From NCBI RefSeq assembly GCF_024679095.1, contig NC_066515.1:22401717-22465716 (forward strand): 64,000 bases of DNA. Reading direction: 5' to 3'. Both the position numbers and the translations under genes were made by a program. Every line of letters starts with the position of its first letter. Within the stretch, counting starts at the first letter, position 1. This stretch comes from Eriocheir sinensis. Its lineage: Eukaryota > Arthropoda > Malacostraca > Decapoda > Varunidae. Shown here piece by piece: positions 1 through 11,326 of this stretch. The notes under the pieces were generated by a model, which was not told the origin of the DNA, did not search any database, and worked only from the letters and a program-made list of their open reading frames with translations.

Positions 1-1553
1 TCCCGCGTACGGAGTGGCGGAATAGACGCAGCATCAGGCGGGGCGGACTGAACCTGCGGTTGACGAGGAAAAAAAAAAGAGAAACATTGGGTGACATCGC
101 CGCCCGGGATGCCCTCAGTCAGTCAGCTGCAAACGTATTGACGTGGAACTGCAGATGCTGATAATTTATGGCCCATTAGAGCGACGGGCTATCGGCGACT
201 GATGGTGATTAACTTGTAACATTAATGACAAAAAATCTGCTGATTCTAGTACGTGGCTCCTGAGAAAGGGCGAAGACAGCTACAGAAACATGGCGACCAA
301 AGTTGTCGATGCTGGTGTTGAAGGTAATCATTGCTTCGGAGGGTTTGGTAATGTAACAAGGAGGATAAAAGTAAGACCAAGCACTTAACCGAGGAGGGAG
401 AGAAAAAGAGGGGCAGACATTGAAAATAACCAACCCTCCCCCCCGAAAAAAAAATGATAACAGACGACGCTGATAATACGGAGAGTGGCTGTGGCTTTCG
501 AGATTCTCATAATGCAATAACGGGAGGTGACCAGCTAATAGAGGGAAGGGAGACAAAAAAAGAAGAAAACCATACACAAAAAAGAATGCATGAGACTGAC
601 GATGATGATGATAACGCCGAAAGTGACCCTTGCTATGGAGATCTTGATACTGCGAGGAGGAGGAACAGGAGGAGGAGGAAGAGGAGGAGGAGATGGTAGT
701 GGTGATGATGGTGGTGGTGGAGGTAGATTAGGTCAGGGGACGGAGGGTAAAGATGAGGATGAAGTAGAGGAGGAGGAGGAGGTGGAGGGAATGCTGGTGA
801 TTTTAAGGATGACTGCTGGACTGGTTGTGGTGGTGACGGTGGTGGTGGTGGTGACAGTAGTGATGGTGAGGCAGATGAGAGACCCCGCGTGGGACATGGG
901 TGGACTGGGGCGAGATTACAGGTATTTCACTCCCAGCCAGGTAATTGTGAGAGGGCCCGGCCTTGTACTACGCCGCCCCTTACCTGCTGCATCCCCCCAG
1001 TGCCCAGGTAAGAACGGGTGAAGGTGGGGAGGGGGGACGTAGGGGAGGCATAGGGGTAAAAGGGAAGAGGTAGGTAGGGGATATGTAGGAAGTGAAGGGG
1101 TGAAGGTAAGGAGGGGAGAGGGGAGATGCGTGTCAGGGGCGTGTGGAAAGGATATTTAGGGGAGGGAATCCTTGTGGAGGTTTGGCTCGGGTAAGAAAAT
1201 TGGATACAGAATGAGGAAACTCCGTGGAAAGAGGATCCTGGCACCACGGCTCTTATTTCGTGGTCTCGTAATTGAAGTAATGCACTATAATCTCTGTTAC
1301 TAAAGACGTTTGTGTTATTGAGTTTCTTTTCGTGTAAGTGGAGGGTTAACCGTTCCTGGGCTTTGCTTGGCAGGTATCTCCCTTTTTTTCCTTCTTTTTA
1401 TGTCTTCGTTTGTAAAGACAGGTGTGTTTCTTTAATGTAAAAGTGCGTGGAATTCTTGTGGGTTGCGTTTCAATTTTCTTTTTCAGTAATGATAATAATG
1501 AACATAATGATGATGTTAAGAGAATGATAATATTGCTGCTTTTACTACAGCTA

Positions 1554-1682
1554 CTGCTTACCCTTCAGATACTACTACTACTACCACTACAACTACTACT
1601 ACTACTACTACTGCTACTACTACTACTGCTACTACTACTACTACTCTTGCTGCGGCTATTACTGCTACTGCTTACCCTTCAG

Positions 1683-1733
<51 letters not shown>

Positions 1734-1768
1734 TTGCTGCGGCTATTACTGCTACTTCTGCTGCTACT
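1554..1768. repeat. TAC/ACT trinucleotide array with internal duplication
   Basis: ACT repeats are interrupted by GCT triplets. A larger unit ('ctgcttacccttcag' + ACT run + 'tgctgcggctattactgcta') occurs twice. It makes a poly-Leu frame that I do not treat as coding. Confidence 0.85.
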
Positions 1769-2496
1769 GAATTCCAACAATGAAAATAATATAGCAAAGA
1801 AAAGTTAAATTAGAACAAAGGGAAAAAAAGAGGGAAGAAAATAAGACGAAGACAAAAAAGAAGACGAAGAAGAATATAAAGACCAAAAATAAAAACAACA
1901 ACAACAGCAACAATCACTTAAGTTAATGGCGGCTTCCGTAATTAAGCTTCTTTTTTCCTCCCCTCCTCGGCGGGGTTAATGGGTGAGAGGCGAGACAAAC
2001 CCCCATACAAGGCTGGCTGGCTCCCCCGTATGCAGACGCCGCCTTGTACCCTATCAGCCCTCCTCTCATTATCCTCACGTAATTGGAGTCATTTCGAGCG
2101 TCACTCAGCCTAGAACCGCAAAGGGGAGGAGGAGGAAGAGGAGGAGGAGAAGAAGCAGGAGCGGGAGAAGGAGGCTGGGTGGGTAAGGGTTGGGTAGGGT
2201 GGTGGCTAAGGGGTGGGTAGGGTGGTAGGTAAGTAGTAGATAGGTGGGAAGTGGCTTAGGGCTATTCGTCTATCGCTGTGTGGTTTTACTTTTGGTGGGA
2301 AACGGCTTATGGTTAACTCAAGGAGACGTTTATAGTTTATTTTAGCCTATCGTTAATAGCTTCATATGCTTTGGAGTGCCTAACCATTGCCAAGGATTTT
2401 CCAAACGAATTCTATCTCTTCATCGTTTTCGACTGCCTTATATGCCTCTTAATTTTCATCCACATCTTAAAAAAAACTCATTTCTTACTGTGAACG

Positions 2497-2593
2497 GAAA
2501 TTCAGAGTCAGAAACAGTCACCCACAACATCATCAGACTGGTAAGAACGAAAATCCAGCGTCAGAAACAGTCACCCACAACATCATCAGACTC
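2497..2593. repeat. 53 bp tandem pair
   Basis: The block 'gtcagaaacagtcacccaca' followed by 'acatcatcagact' occurs twice at a 53 bp spacing, with only small differences before it. Nothing suggests function. Confidence 0.75.
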
Positions 2594-3230
2594 TCGCATA
2601 CATTATCATCAGCCTCGTATTCATCCCTTCAACGCCCTATCTATCCCTGGGAAGAGTCTCATCGCCCTGTGACTCTCCTGTTTTGTTTACACGTCCGGGC
2701 GGCCGACTCGTCCTCCTCGGCAGTCAGTTCCTCTCTGCCACTCATCTTTCCGCCGCGTTATCGCCCCTCCATCAGGCGTCATTATTGATACCTCAATGTA
2801 GCGGATGGGGGAGTTGTGGCCTCCGGATCCCTTCTACTCCACAATTATCACGCCACACAGGACGAATATGCAGGGTGTCCGCAGTGTCCCTGACGAGCAC
2901 GTGGTAAGCTACTCTAAGATATCTACGCTTAGTCTGAATGTCGCCTAGAAGTCTAAGTCCGCACAGAAGCCAAGGCGGTGGAGGGTGAGCGAGGGAGGTC
3001 AAGGCTCGTCCAGGAAGGCTGTGCATGGAGTCAGAGGGGAGTAGGAGAGCGAGGCTGCAGGGACGTGGAGGAATTGACAACGCTGCACAGACGCCACAGG
3101 TCGCGAGGGTAATCGGCGTTTCGCACAATTTGAGGCGGAGGCGAGTCAGAGTTTCCGGTGAGGACGAGAAGGAACCTGTTAGGTGTCACGAGAGGCGATG
3201 TCCCGAAGGAAAGACATTATCGTGCCGCTC

Positions 3231-3232
<2 letters not shown>

Positions 3233-3263
<31 letters not shown>
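3233..3263. repeat. (AG)n microsatellite
   Basis: About 31 bp of pure GA, then GGGAGA variants. Confidence 0.9.
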
Positions 3264-3273
<10 letters not shown>

Positions 3274-4130
3274 AGGGAGAATGACGGCGACCATGACGGC
3301 GACACGGGAGGACGGAAGCGACAGGTGGACTGTGTTTACGGCCCCTCCTGGATTAGCACCTGTCCGGGAGTCTGTGACGGGGAGGAGGAGGAGGAGCAGG
3401 AGGAGGAGGAGGAGGAGGAGAAAAAAGGTTGGTGGGGGTGAGTGAGGCTGCCGGGTGACCTCCAAGTGCCCCTGCGTGTCTCCGTTCTTACAAGTGATTC
3501 GTATACGAGCAGAATTATCATACAGTTTTTGTGATGGCCAATTCTGCTCCCCATTAAGGTCGGCGGGAACAGCCAAGGGGAATTTTAAGCGAGAGAAGAT
3601 GGACGTTTCCACAGATCTAACTGAGAATAATCGTTTCCGGTGATGCATAAGAAAAAGAGGGGGGTGAAGGAGGGATGGAGGAGACAGAGAGGGAGGGATG
3701 GAGGAGGAGGGAGTCTGCCTTCTCTCAATTTTGCCGCAGAAAGATTAATATTGTCAGTCCAGAGTCGCAGGTGCACAGGTGTAAGTGGACGGCGTACCTG
3801 TGTAAATGGTGAAGCTGAGGAAGAAGATTGTGGAAGGGAGATGGAAGGGATACGAGTTAGCTGTGAAAGATGGGAGAGGAAGATGGTGGATGCTTGTGGA
3901 AAGGAAATACGAGAAAGAAAGTTGATGTTTGTAAAGGGAAATGTAGAAATATGTGTTTGAGAATGGGTATGAAGAAGGAAGGAGGAGGAGGAGGAGGAGG
4001 AGGAGAGGGTGAAGGTGATGTCAAGGAAGGTGTGTGTAGTGGGTTTGGATGGGATGAGGGATGGAGGGGGTGGAGGACACGTGTGGAGAGGATGAACATG
4101 AATGAGTGTGGAAGGGGAGGAGGAGGGGAA

Positions 4131-4172
4131 GTGGGAGGGGGAGGAGGAGGAGGAGGAGGAGGAGGAGGAGGA
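4131..4172. repeat. (GGA)n microsatellite
   Basis: GGA triplets within a wider purine-rich block. Confidence 0.85.
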
Positions 4173-4774
4173 AATGAAGGACACGTTACAGGAGGAAGCT
4201 GCTGATGAGATGGGGTGTGGGGAGGGGTGGGGATGCAAGGGGAGGGGGAGATAAGGTGTGGCAAGGGGGAGAATGGAGGGGAAGGGAATGGACAGAGGGA
4301 GAGGAAGAAGGGGAGAAGGAAAAAGGGGAGATGTAGTTATTGAAAGTGGGTGTAAGGGTTGTGAATAGTGGAAGGAGGGGGATGTAAGGGATATGGATAG
4401 GGGGGGAGGGGTGGCGTAATGGTTGTGGATGGTGGTAGAAGAGGGGCGTAAGGGAAGCTGGCGAAAGGGGGGTGGATAAGGGGGGTGATGGAGCGAGCAA
4501 GTGTAGATGGTGGAGGATGAAGTGAGGGGTAAGAGGAGGATGAGGGGAGTGTGAGGGGTGAGGTGGTAGGGTGAGGGGTGTGGCTCGTCCTTGGTGTGGC
4601 TGGACTTGTTCTCCGCGTCAGCCTCATCACAAAAAACACACACGCAAAGGTACGAGATTGCAGGTGGGTGAGGGCGGCTGATGCGTGTTTTTAGCGGCAA
4701 CGCAAAATATTCATGTGCTTAATCAGCCGCTGTGTCTACCACGCCTGGCTGGACGGGGCGTGGGACAAAACCTG

Positions 4775-4776
<2 letters not shown>

Positions 4777-4818
<42 letters not shown>
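4777..4818. repeat. (AC)n microsatellite
   Basis: AC repeats with two GC interruptions, 270 bp from the e5A donor; UG repeats in the transcript. Confidence 0.88.
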
Positions 4819-5085
4819 ACCACACCACAACACAACGTAAATAAAACAAACAACAGCATAACACTTACCGTACCATCTTGCCGACATGCCGTGGATAGCT
4901 GAATCAATACACAAAACACACACAAAAAAGTCACCACACAAGAACATGATATAAATAGAAACATACAAAAACAAACAAACTAACAACAAACAAGTAAGAT
5001 GGAAGCGTGTACAGGGCAAGCAGGAGAGGAGTTGGAGTCGAAGTAGGAGTAGGAGAGGGTGTGAGTGAGGGACGGGCTTACTCAC

Positions 5086-5275
5086 CGGCGCAGGACACCA
5101 CCGAGGAGGGAGGCGTTGAGGCACTCAGGAGGGGAGAGGCGGCGCTGCACCTCCGCTACCGTCACCTTGTACTTGGAGGTGGAGGAGAGGAGGGAGAGGC
5201 GGCCTGGCACGGAGCAGAACACGTCGTTGCCAGATAGCATCCCGGACACGCCCATACTCTTCTCGCTCTTGAGCC
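5086..5275 (-). CDS. TFAP2: AP-2 transcription factor, canonical exon e5A (start of DNA-binding region, RRLS form)
   Basis: A 190 nt exon (2 nt + 62 codons + 2 nt), acceptor TTGCAG|GG, donor CGCCG|GTGAGT. After an 18-residue leader ([18 protein letters not shown]) it encodes the AP-2 core from FCSVPGRL to GGVLRR. As I recall human AP-2alpha, residues 211-255 are identical throughout. It includes the RRLS motif (Ser239, a reported PKA site) and the LLGGVLRR stretch, where missense changes cause human branchio-oculo-facial syndrome. The last Arg codon is split (CG|). The next exon should begin with the AKSKNGGR basic segment, but it and the helix-span-helix dimerisation domain lie left of position 1. 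The acceptor's pyrimidine tract is weak compared with that of e5B, which may matter for exon choice. This is the strongest family match in the window. Confidence 0.97.
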
Positions 5276-7854
5276 CTGCAAGACACCACAGGCTCTCAGG
5301 GGCGTCCTCTTTGCCGCCAGCCAGGAAGGGAGGGGGTGGAGGAAGCATGTGGGAAGTGAAGGCAAGAAGGGAGGGAGAGAGGGAGTGGATAGGTGGTACT
5401 GAATGAAGGGAGGCATGGATAGTAACGAATGTAAGGACGCAGAGAGGTGGCAGATAAAGATGGATGATACGTTAAGAGAATAAAGGGAGGATAAGGAGAG
5501 AATGAAGGAGAGGAAGGGGGAAGAAGAGAAGAGAAACGAATAAATATAGATAAATGAAGAGAGAAAGGGAAGGAGAAAATGTGGTCGTGGATGATTGGAG
5601 GGTAGAGAAAAGAGCAAATGAAAGAGAGGGAAGAAGTGGAGGAAATGGAGAAGGAACTACGAAATGTGGATAACAGGAAAAAATAGAGAAAGGGGAGGAA
5701 TATAGAATTAGGGTAATGGAGGAAAGGAGGGAGGGAGGGAAAGAAACAGTAGGAAACGAAGGAAGAAGGAAGGAAAAAGAGTGTAGAAAAAAATGAAGTG
5801 GAGGAGGAAAACTGATGAAGGGAGAGACGAAGAAAGGAAGAAAATAATGGCTGCAGAAAAGCTTGAGGATGTAGATAGGGAAGAAGAAAGGTATTTAGAG
5901 AACGATAACAGGAGGAAATTTTGTGGATGAGAACGAGAAATAAGAAGGGAACAAGGAGGAACAGTAGAGACACATGTGGAAAAAACGGGAGAGAAGTGGA
6001 GGAAGGGAGGGAGGGAGAGAAGGAGAGGGAAAGGCCGAGGAACAACCATCGAAGGGAGAAGGAAAAAAAAAAGAGGGTCGGAGGGGTCAAGAAGGAGGGA
6101 GAGAGGGAAAGAGGGAGAGACAAAGGAAAAAAAGGAAAAAGGGAGGTATGGGGAGACGAACTTTTACCCATTTTCAAAGTAAGAAAGGGGAGATAAAGAG
6201 GGGAGGAAGGGAGAGCGGAGGAATTTGAGGGTAAAAAGGAAAATAAAGGAAAGATGTGTGCAGCTCAAAGCGAATAATGAGAAAAGGGAGACGGAAGGGA
6301 AAGGGAAATAAGAGAGGCACGGGAAGTGATGTGGGAGTGTAGAGGGAAGAGAAGATAAAGATGGATAAAGAGGAAGAAGGAAGCCAGTTATGATAAGGTA
6401 AAAAAAACGTTAAAAAAAATCATAAATAAACTCCAATTGGAATCATGTTGGAAAAGAGAGCTGGTTAGGGAAAGTTCAAATCAAAATGAAAAAATAAGGA
6501 AGTAAAGAGGAATGATTCTTTATATAATGAGGCTTCTCTGTATAGTTCTTAAATAGCACGCCAGTCAAGGAGGATCTCTTTGTCACGTCACGGAGGATGC
6601 TTGGAACGTTTTCACCCCGTCACGTGTCTGTCTGCAACGTTCCCTTCACACGTGTTCGAGGGTCGTGTCACTTCCTACAACAAGCTGCTTTATGGACTCC
6701 CCCAAAACGCCGTCTATTTGTGCAGCGACTCTTAACAGTTTAGCGCCGACCGCTGATTGGCGCAATAACGACCAATCAACAGCCAGAGGAGAAATTTTAC
6801 AGGCACTTAACGGCGAAGTGTGAAGCGGTGAGGCAGAGGGGGACAGGAGGGACAGGAGGGGACGTGGGAACCGACAGGACGGGGAGGAACGGATGGGGAC
6901 AGGGACGGGGCTGGGAAAACACCAACACCCTCGTCCCTTCACTGTTTCCGTTCTTCCTATTCGTCTCACTAAAAGGCGTCCTGTGCGGCACCGAGTCCAT
7001 CATGCAAGGTGGTGATAGACAAGAGGAACTACAGCGTGAGAGAACTTGAAGAGGTGGAGGTGCACGGCAGAATAGCTAACCCAGACCCAAGTGTCAGTCG
7101 TGCATGCAATTAAGTGCCCCGTTTGAGCTACACTTTAAGAAGGAAGATGTGAAAGCAGGCTACCCCAACGCTACCTGTAAGTGCCCATCATGCATACCCT
7201 GAGCGCCCTTTTTGAGCCTTATTGCGTTCAGTCTTAGGTGAGCGAGTGCCGGCCGCGACTTTTGAGTTCGACGGGTGTGCAAGCTTGAGGCGTTGAGGAC
7301 TTCGATGTTGGTGTGAGTGAGGAAATGCGTGTGGTGAGACCGAATGGAGGTGAGGTGGCGTTGTCATGTGGTGTTGGGGATGTAGGGAAGGGAAGAAAGG
7401 ATGGGGAGCTAAAGGGTGAAAGGAAGGATACTGGGGGTGTAGGTTCACGTGGGGACCCGGAGGTCGTTCTTTGAGACTCTTCGGCATTGTGAGGTTAAGA
7501 TTGATGTTAATCCGCGGACGCTTGCGTGAGGAAGGTCGTGAATGGAGGGTTTGGGTGATTTGTGGCTGGTGAGGTGGCTGAGGAGGCAGAGAGGAGAGGA
7601 GGAGAGGAGGCTGGCGAGCTGGAGCGGTGGTCGGCGGTTCAGCGTGTCGACTTGGTGGCGTGTGGTGGAGGCGAGGCAGTGGTGGAGTGGTGGAGTGGTA
7701 GTGGTAGAGGAGGTGCATCTTGTGTGGTGGGCGCCGCCTCTCCAAGCCTCCGCAACGCTGGTGGTGGTGGTGGTGGTGGAGAAGGAGGTGGTAGGAGGTG
7801 CAGGGAAGGGTGAACGGAGGTGCGGGTGGAAGAGTGAACGAAGGGGCGTCTTAC
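5276..7854 (-). other. Intron between alternative exons e5B and e5A
   Basis: This 2,579 bp GT-AG intron separates the two duplicated exons. The part nearest e5A (5300-6400) is almost purely A and G on the plus strand, so the transcript is about 1.1 kb of C/U. From 6540 to 7250 the sequence is complex and non-repetitive. From 7540 to 7850 it is GGT/GGA-rich. If the exons are mutually exclusive, any pairing element that enforces the choice would be expected here or in the next intron upstream; I cannot identify one by eye. Confidence 0.8.
5300..6400. other. 1.1 kb one-sided purine tract (C/U-rich in the transcript)
   Basis: The plus strand is almost entirely A and G (GGAGGGAGG, GAAAGAAG motifs) and lacks a clear repeat unit. 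On the sense strand it is a very long pyrimidine run directly upstream of the e5A acceptor. It opens several spurious minus-strand frames, including one of 293 codons made mostly of S, F, L and P. Such tracts can adopt triplex structures or bind polypyrimidine-tract proteins; that is inference. Confidence 0.6.
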
Positions 7855-8047
7855 CTACGAAGGACGCCGCCCAGGATGGAAGCGTTGAGGCATTCGGGTG
7901 GGCAGAGACGCCGCTGCACCTCCGCTACCGTCACTTTGTATTTGGCGTTAGAGGAGAGGAGCGAGAGGCGGCCGGGCACGGAGCAGAAGGGGTCTGAGGG
8001 CGGCATGTGTCCTAAAAGGTTCTCTCTCAAGTTGTCTCCAAGTTTTC
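7855..8047 (-). CDS. TFAP2: AP-2 transcription factor, alternative exon e5B (start of DNA-binding region, RRLC variant)
   Basis: A 193 nt exon (2 nt + 63 codons + 2 nt) with acceptor TTGCAG|GA, preceded by a pyrimidine-rich tract, and donor CGTAG|GTAAGA. It encodes a unique 19-residue leader ([19 protein letters not shown]). Then comes the AP-2 core [13 protein letters not shown]…[30 protein letters not shown], which begins the basic DNA-binding region. It is a tandem duplicate of e5A, 2.6 kb further downstream in the gene: 41 of 45 core residues agree. The four changes are T to N, S to A, S to C and L to I. The S-to-C change removes the serine of RRLS, equivalent to Ser239 of human AP-2alpha, a reported PKA target. 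There is no stop or frameshift. Entry phase (1) and exit phase (2) equal those of e5A, so it can replace e5A but not be spliced to it in frame. I read it as a functional alternative exon, not a relic. Confidence 0.94.
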
Positions 8048-8660
8048 CTGCAACACTGGACGCCAACCGAGGCAGAGGGAACGGAGGAGGCGAGGCGGGA
8101 ACGAAGGGAACTGAAAATGGTGTATAATGGCAATAGGGAAGTGTGAGGGGGAGGCGTTAAAGGGGTGAGGAGGTCTTGCATCTGCCTCTCAAGAACTGCA
8201 AATGGTTTATAATGGGCAATAGTGAAACTTGAGGCGGGAGAAATAGGAAAGAAGGGAACAGAAAATGGTGCATAATGGGCAGTAGAAAAATGTGAGGGGA
8301 GAAGATGAGGACTCGTGGCGCTCTCCAAAACCTGTAAATGGTGCATAATGAGCAATAGTGACGATTAAGGGAGGAGGAGGGGGAGAAGAGGAGCACTCAT
8401 AGCTGCCAATAGAGTTGCTAGGGTGCGTGGAGGGTGCGTGAAGGGTGCTTATGGTGAGGGTGTGAGGGATGCAGTGGCACGAAGCAAAGGGTGAAGGGTG
8501 CTGAGGGTGATGATGGTGATGGTCAAACAGTGTAGTGAGAAATGATAGTGATGGTGACTGTTGGTGATGATACGGTGTGAATGGTGAACAGTGATGGTGA
8601 AATGGTGAACAGTTTTATGGTGATGGTGAGGTGTGCAAGGTACGGTGTGGGTAATGATGA

Positions 8661-8799
<139 letters not shown>

Positions 8800-9583
8800 T
8801 ACTACCGAGGCGTCCCATAAAACTTGACCTCAATTACAGCCATCCAGGTCGGCCGGCGAAGGGAAGGAAAAAAAGAAAAGAAAGAAAAAGAAAAGTTAAC
8901 GTCTTAATTACCCTAAAAAAAAACATTTAATCAAAACTCGACCAAAGAATTCACGGCAAAAAAATGCTGGGGAGCGTTGCCCAACATTCCTCCCCCCAGT
9001 CCGCGGTCCCCCCCTGACTCTCCCCCCCGACTACGCCCCCCTCCGGGACCCTCGGCCGCACCCACCCAAGCAGATAATTTGTTTCCAAAACTAAGCACTT
9101 TAATTAAAATCCCAAAAATGTCAGCCACTCCAGTAATGCGGGGACGAAGGGGGATTGGGGGGGGGGACAGAAGGGGAAGGCATACGTGAGGGAAGCGGGA
9201 AAGGGGAAAAAAGGGGAAGGGATATATGAATGTATGGCTGGGAAAGGGAAGTAGGTAAAGGGGATGAGTGGGAACACGTGGAAAAGGGAAAAGGGAAACC
9301 GATATTAAAATGCATATATGGAAAGGGAAGTTCGCAAAGAAGGAAGAGGCAAAGGAAAGAGAAAAGGGATGTTGGTACGGAGGAGGAAGCCGATAAGGGA
9401 GAATTATTTGATGGGTAACCAGGCGAAAAGAAATGATGGGAGTGAGGAAAGAGAAATAAGGAAGGGGAGGAAGACAAAAGCAAGGACGGGAAGGAGTGAT
9501 GAAAAAGGGGAGGAAAATAAAGAAAGAGAGTTTGGATTGAAGAGAAATGTGGAAGGAGGGGTGAGAGGGAATGATGAGGTGGA

Positions 9584-9586
<3 letters not shown>

Positions 9587-9656
<70 letters not shown>
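9587..9656. repeat. (TG)n microsatellite, about 70 bp
   Basis: Pure TG on the plus strand, CA in the transcript. It is complementary to the AC arrays on either side (8662-8796 and 10987-11321). Confidence 0.95.
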
Positions 9657-9660
<4 letters not shown>

Positions 9661-9723
9661 AGGGTGTGTTTAGAAGGCAGAGATAAATGAGCATCACGTG
9701 TCAAGGTTGCATGAGGTGGCAAT

Positions 9724-9724
<1 letters not shown>

Positions 9725-9780
<56 letters not shown>
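9725..9780. repeat. (AG)n microsatellite, 56 bp
   Basis: Pure AG; CU repeats in the transcript. Confidence 0.95.
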
Positions 9781-9783
<3 letters not shown>

Positions 9784-10232
9784 CATAATGACAGGTGTCC
9801 ACAGGTAAAACTATGTAAGACAAGGTGTGGAATGAAAGTTAGTTAGAAAGGTGGTGGTGGTGGTGGTGAAGGATGGGATAGTGGTAGAGCTAGGTAGGTG
9901 GAGATGGGTGGGGTGGGATGATAATGGTGGTGATGACGGGAGAAAGATGAATGGTGCATGGTGGGGCGAGGGGCAGCTGGGTGGAGGAGAGTGGAAGGGA
10001 AGGGAATGGTGCAGGGGAAGGGAACTCTGGTGGTGGTGGTGGTGATGGGAAGGAGAGGGTGACTAAGGTGGTGATGGTGGTGGTGAGGGTGGTGTGGTGT
10101 GGTGTCTACCTGAAGATTAAGGTAGGAGGTCTGAGTATGAGGGATGGATGTAGTGGGATTGAGTGTGGGGAGGGAGGGAGGGAAGGGGAAAAACTGTGTA
10201 GGGAGAGAAATGGTTATGAGGATAGGAATGAA

Positions 10233-10652
10233 GGGGTTGGGGTGGGGACGATGTGAGGGTTTGGAAGAGAGGAGGCATGTGTGAAACCGCCCTCTAAAGA
10301 AACGTTTTTTTAATGTAACAATCAAGAAATCTAGTCAAAACGTTTTCTTAGAGTTGGATAAGAACTAATGATTGCTGGGGTTGGGGTGGGGAGGATGTGT
10401 GGGTTTGGAAGAGAGGAGGCATATGTGAAACCGCCCTCTAAAGAAATGCTCATAATGTAACAATCAATAAATCTAGTCAAAACGTTTTCTTAGAGTTGGA
10501 TAAGAACTAATGATTGCTGGGGTTGGGGTGGGGAGGATGTGAGGGCTTGGAAGAGAGGATGCATGTGTGAAACCGCCCTCTAAAGAAATGCTCATGTAAC
10601 AATCAATAAATCTAGTCACAACGTGTTCTTAAAGTTGGATAAGAACTAATGA
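10233..10652. repeat. Three-copy tandem repeat, 142-144 bp unit
   Basis: Units start at 10233, 10377 and 10519 with 'ggggttggggtgggga'. They share 'gtgaaaccgccctctaaaga' and end 'ttggataagaactaatga'. The third copy carries a small deletion ('atgctcatgtaac') and more substitutions. The copies are close in sequence, suggesting recent duplication. Confidence 0.93.
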
Positions 10653-10984
10653 GCGTAGCGGTAATTTACATCAAGATAATTATTTGGTCCCTGTAAAGTC
10701 GATTAGTGACATAACCTTCCCTAGTATTTTTGTAATTCTAAATCACAGGTCACAATTAGGTCACATAGTCCTTCCCTTCACTACACATTGAAGTTGTTTG
10801 TGCTTTATATACGTTTTATGAAAGCACATTATATATTAAGCCTTGCCATTACCATCGTCTGAGGATATTTACCGCTTTTTATCAAACTCATTCATCTCAC
10901 CTCAGATTATAACTACTATTTACCTGCCCACATTCGCAGTCACCTCAGTCACCTCACCTCGGCTAAAACTCAAGCTTACCACGA

Positions 10985-11326
<342 letters not shown>

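Larger units (their letters stand above)
1..5085 (-). other. Intron downstream of e5A (partial; continues left)
   Basis: I find no AP-2 DNA-binding or dimerisation exon here on either strand. The stretch holds a GGA/GGT-rich block (650-850), a TAC/ACT trinucleotide array (1554-1768), a 53 bp tandem pair (2497-2593), and an AG array (3233-3263). There is also a strongly purine-rich plus strand with GGA arrays (3640-4600, notably 4131-4172) and an AC array (4777-4818). Open frames of 100-370 codons in it are Ser/Pro/Leu or Gly/Arg runs produced by this composition. Confidence 0.7.

Noticed and set aside
3585..4700. 371-codon open frame on the minus strand
   Set aside because: Pro/Ser/His/Leu low complexity created by GGA/GGT-rich DNA; several frames are open at once.
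1..5085. Expected next AP-2 exon (AKSKNGGR basic segment and helix-span-helix)
   Set aside because: No frame on the minus strand matches; it must lie left of the window.
5296..6177. 293-codon open frame on the minus strand next to e5A
   Set aside because: Ser/Phe/Leu/Pro output of a purine tract; it lies wholly in the intron upstream of the e5A acceptor apart from a short overlap.
10233..10652. CRISPR-like repeat array
   Set aside because: The units are long and contiguous, with no spacers; this is an ordinary tandem repeat in animal DNA.
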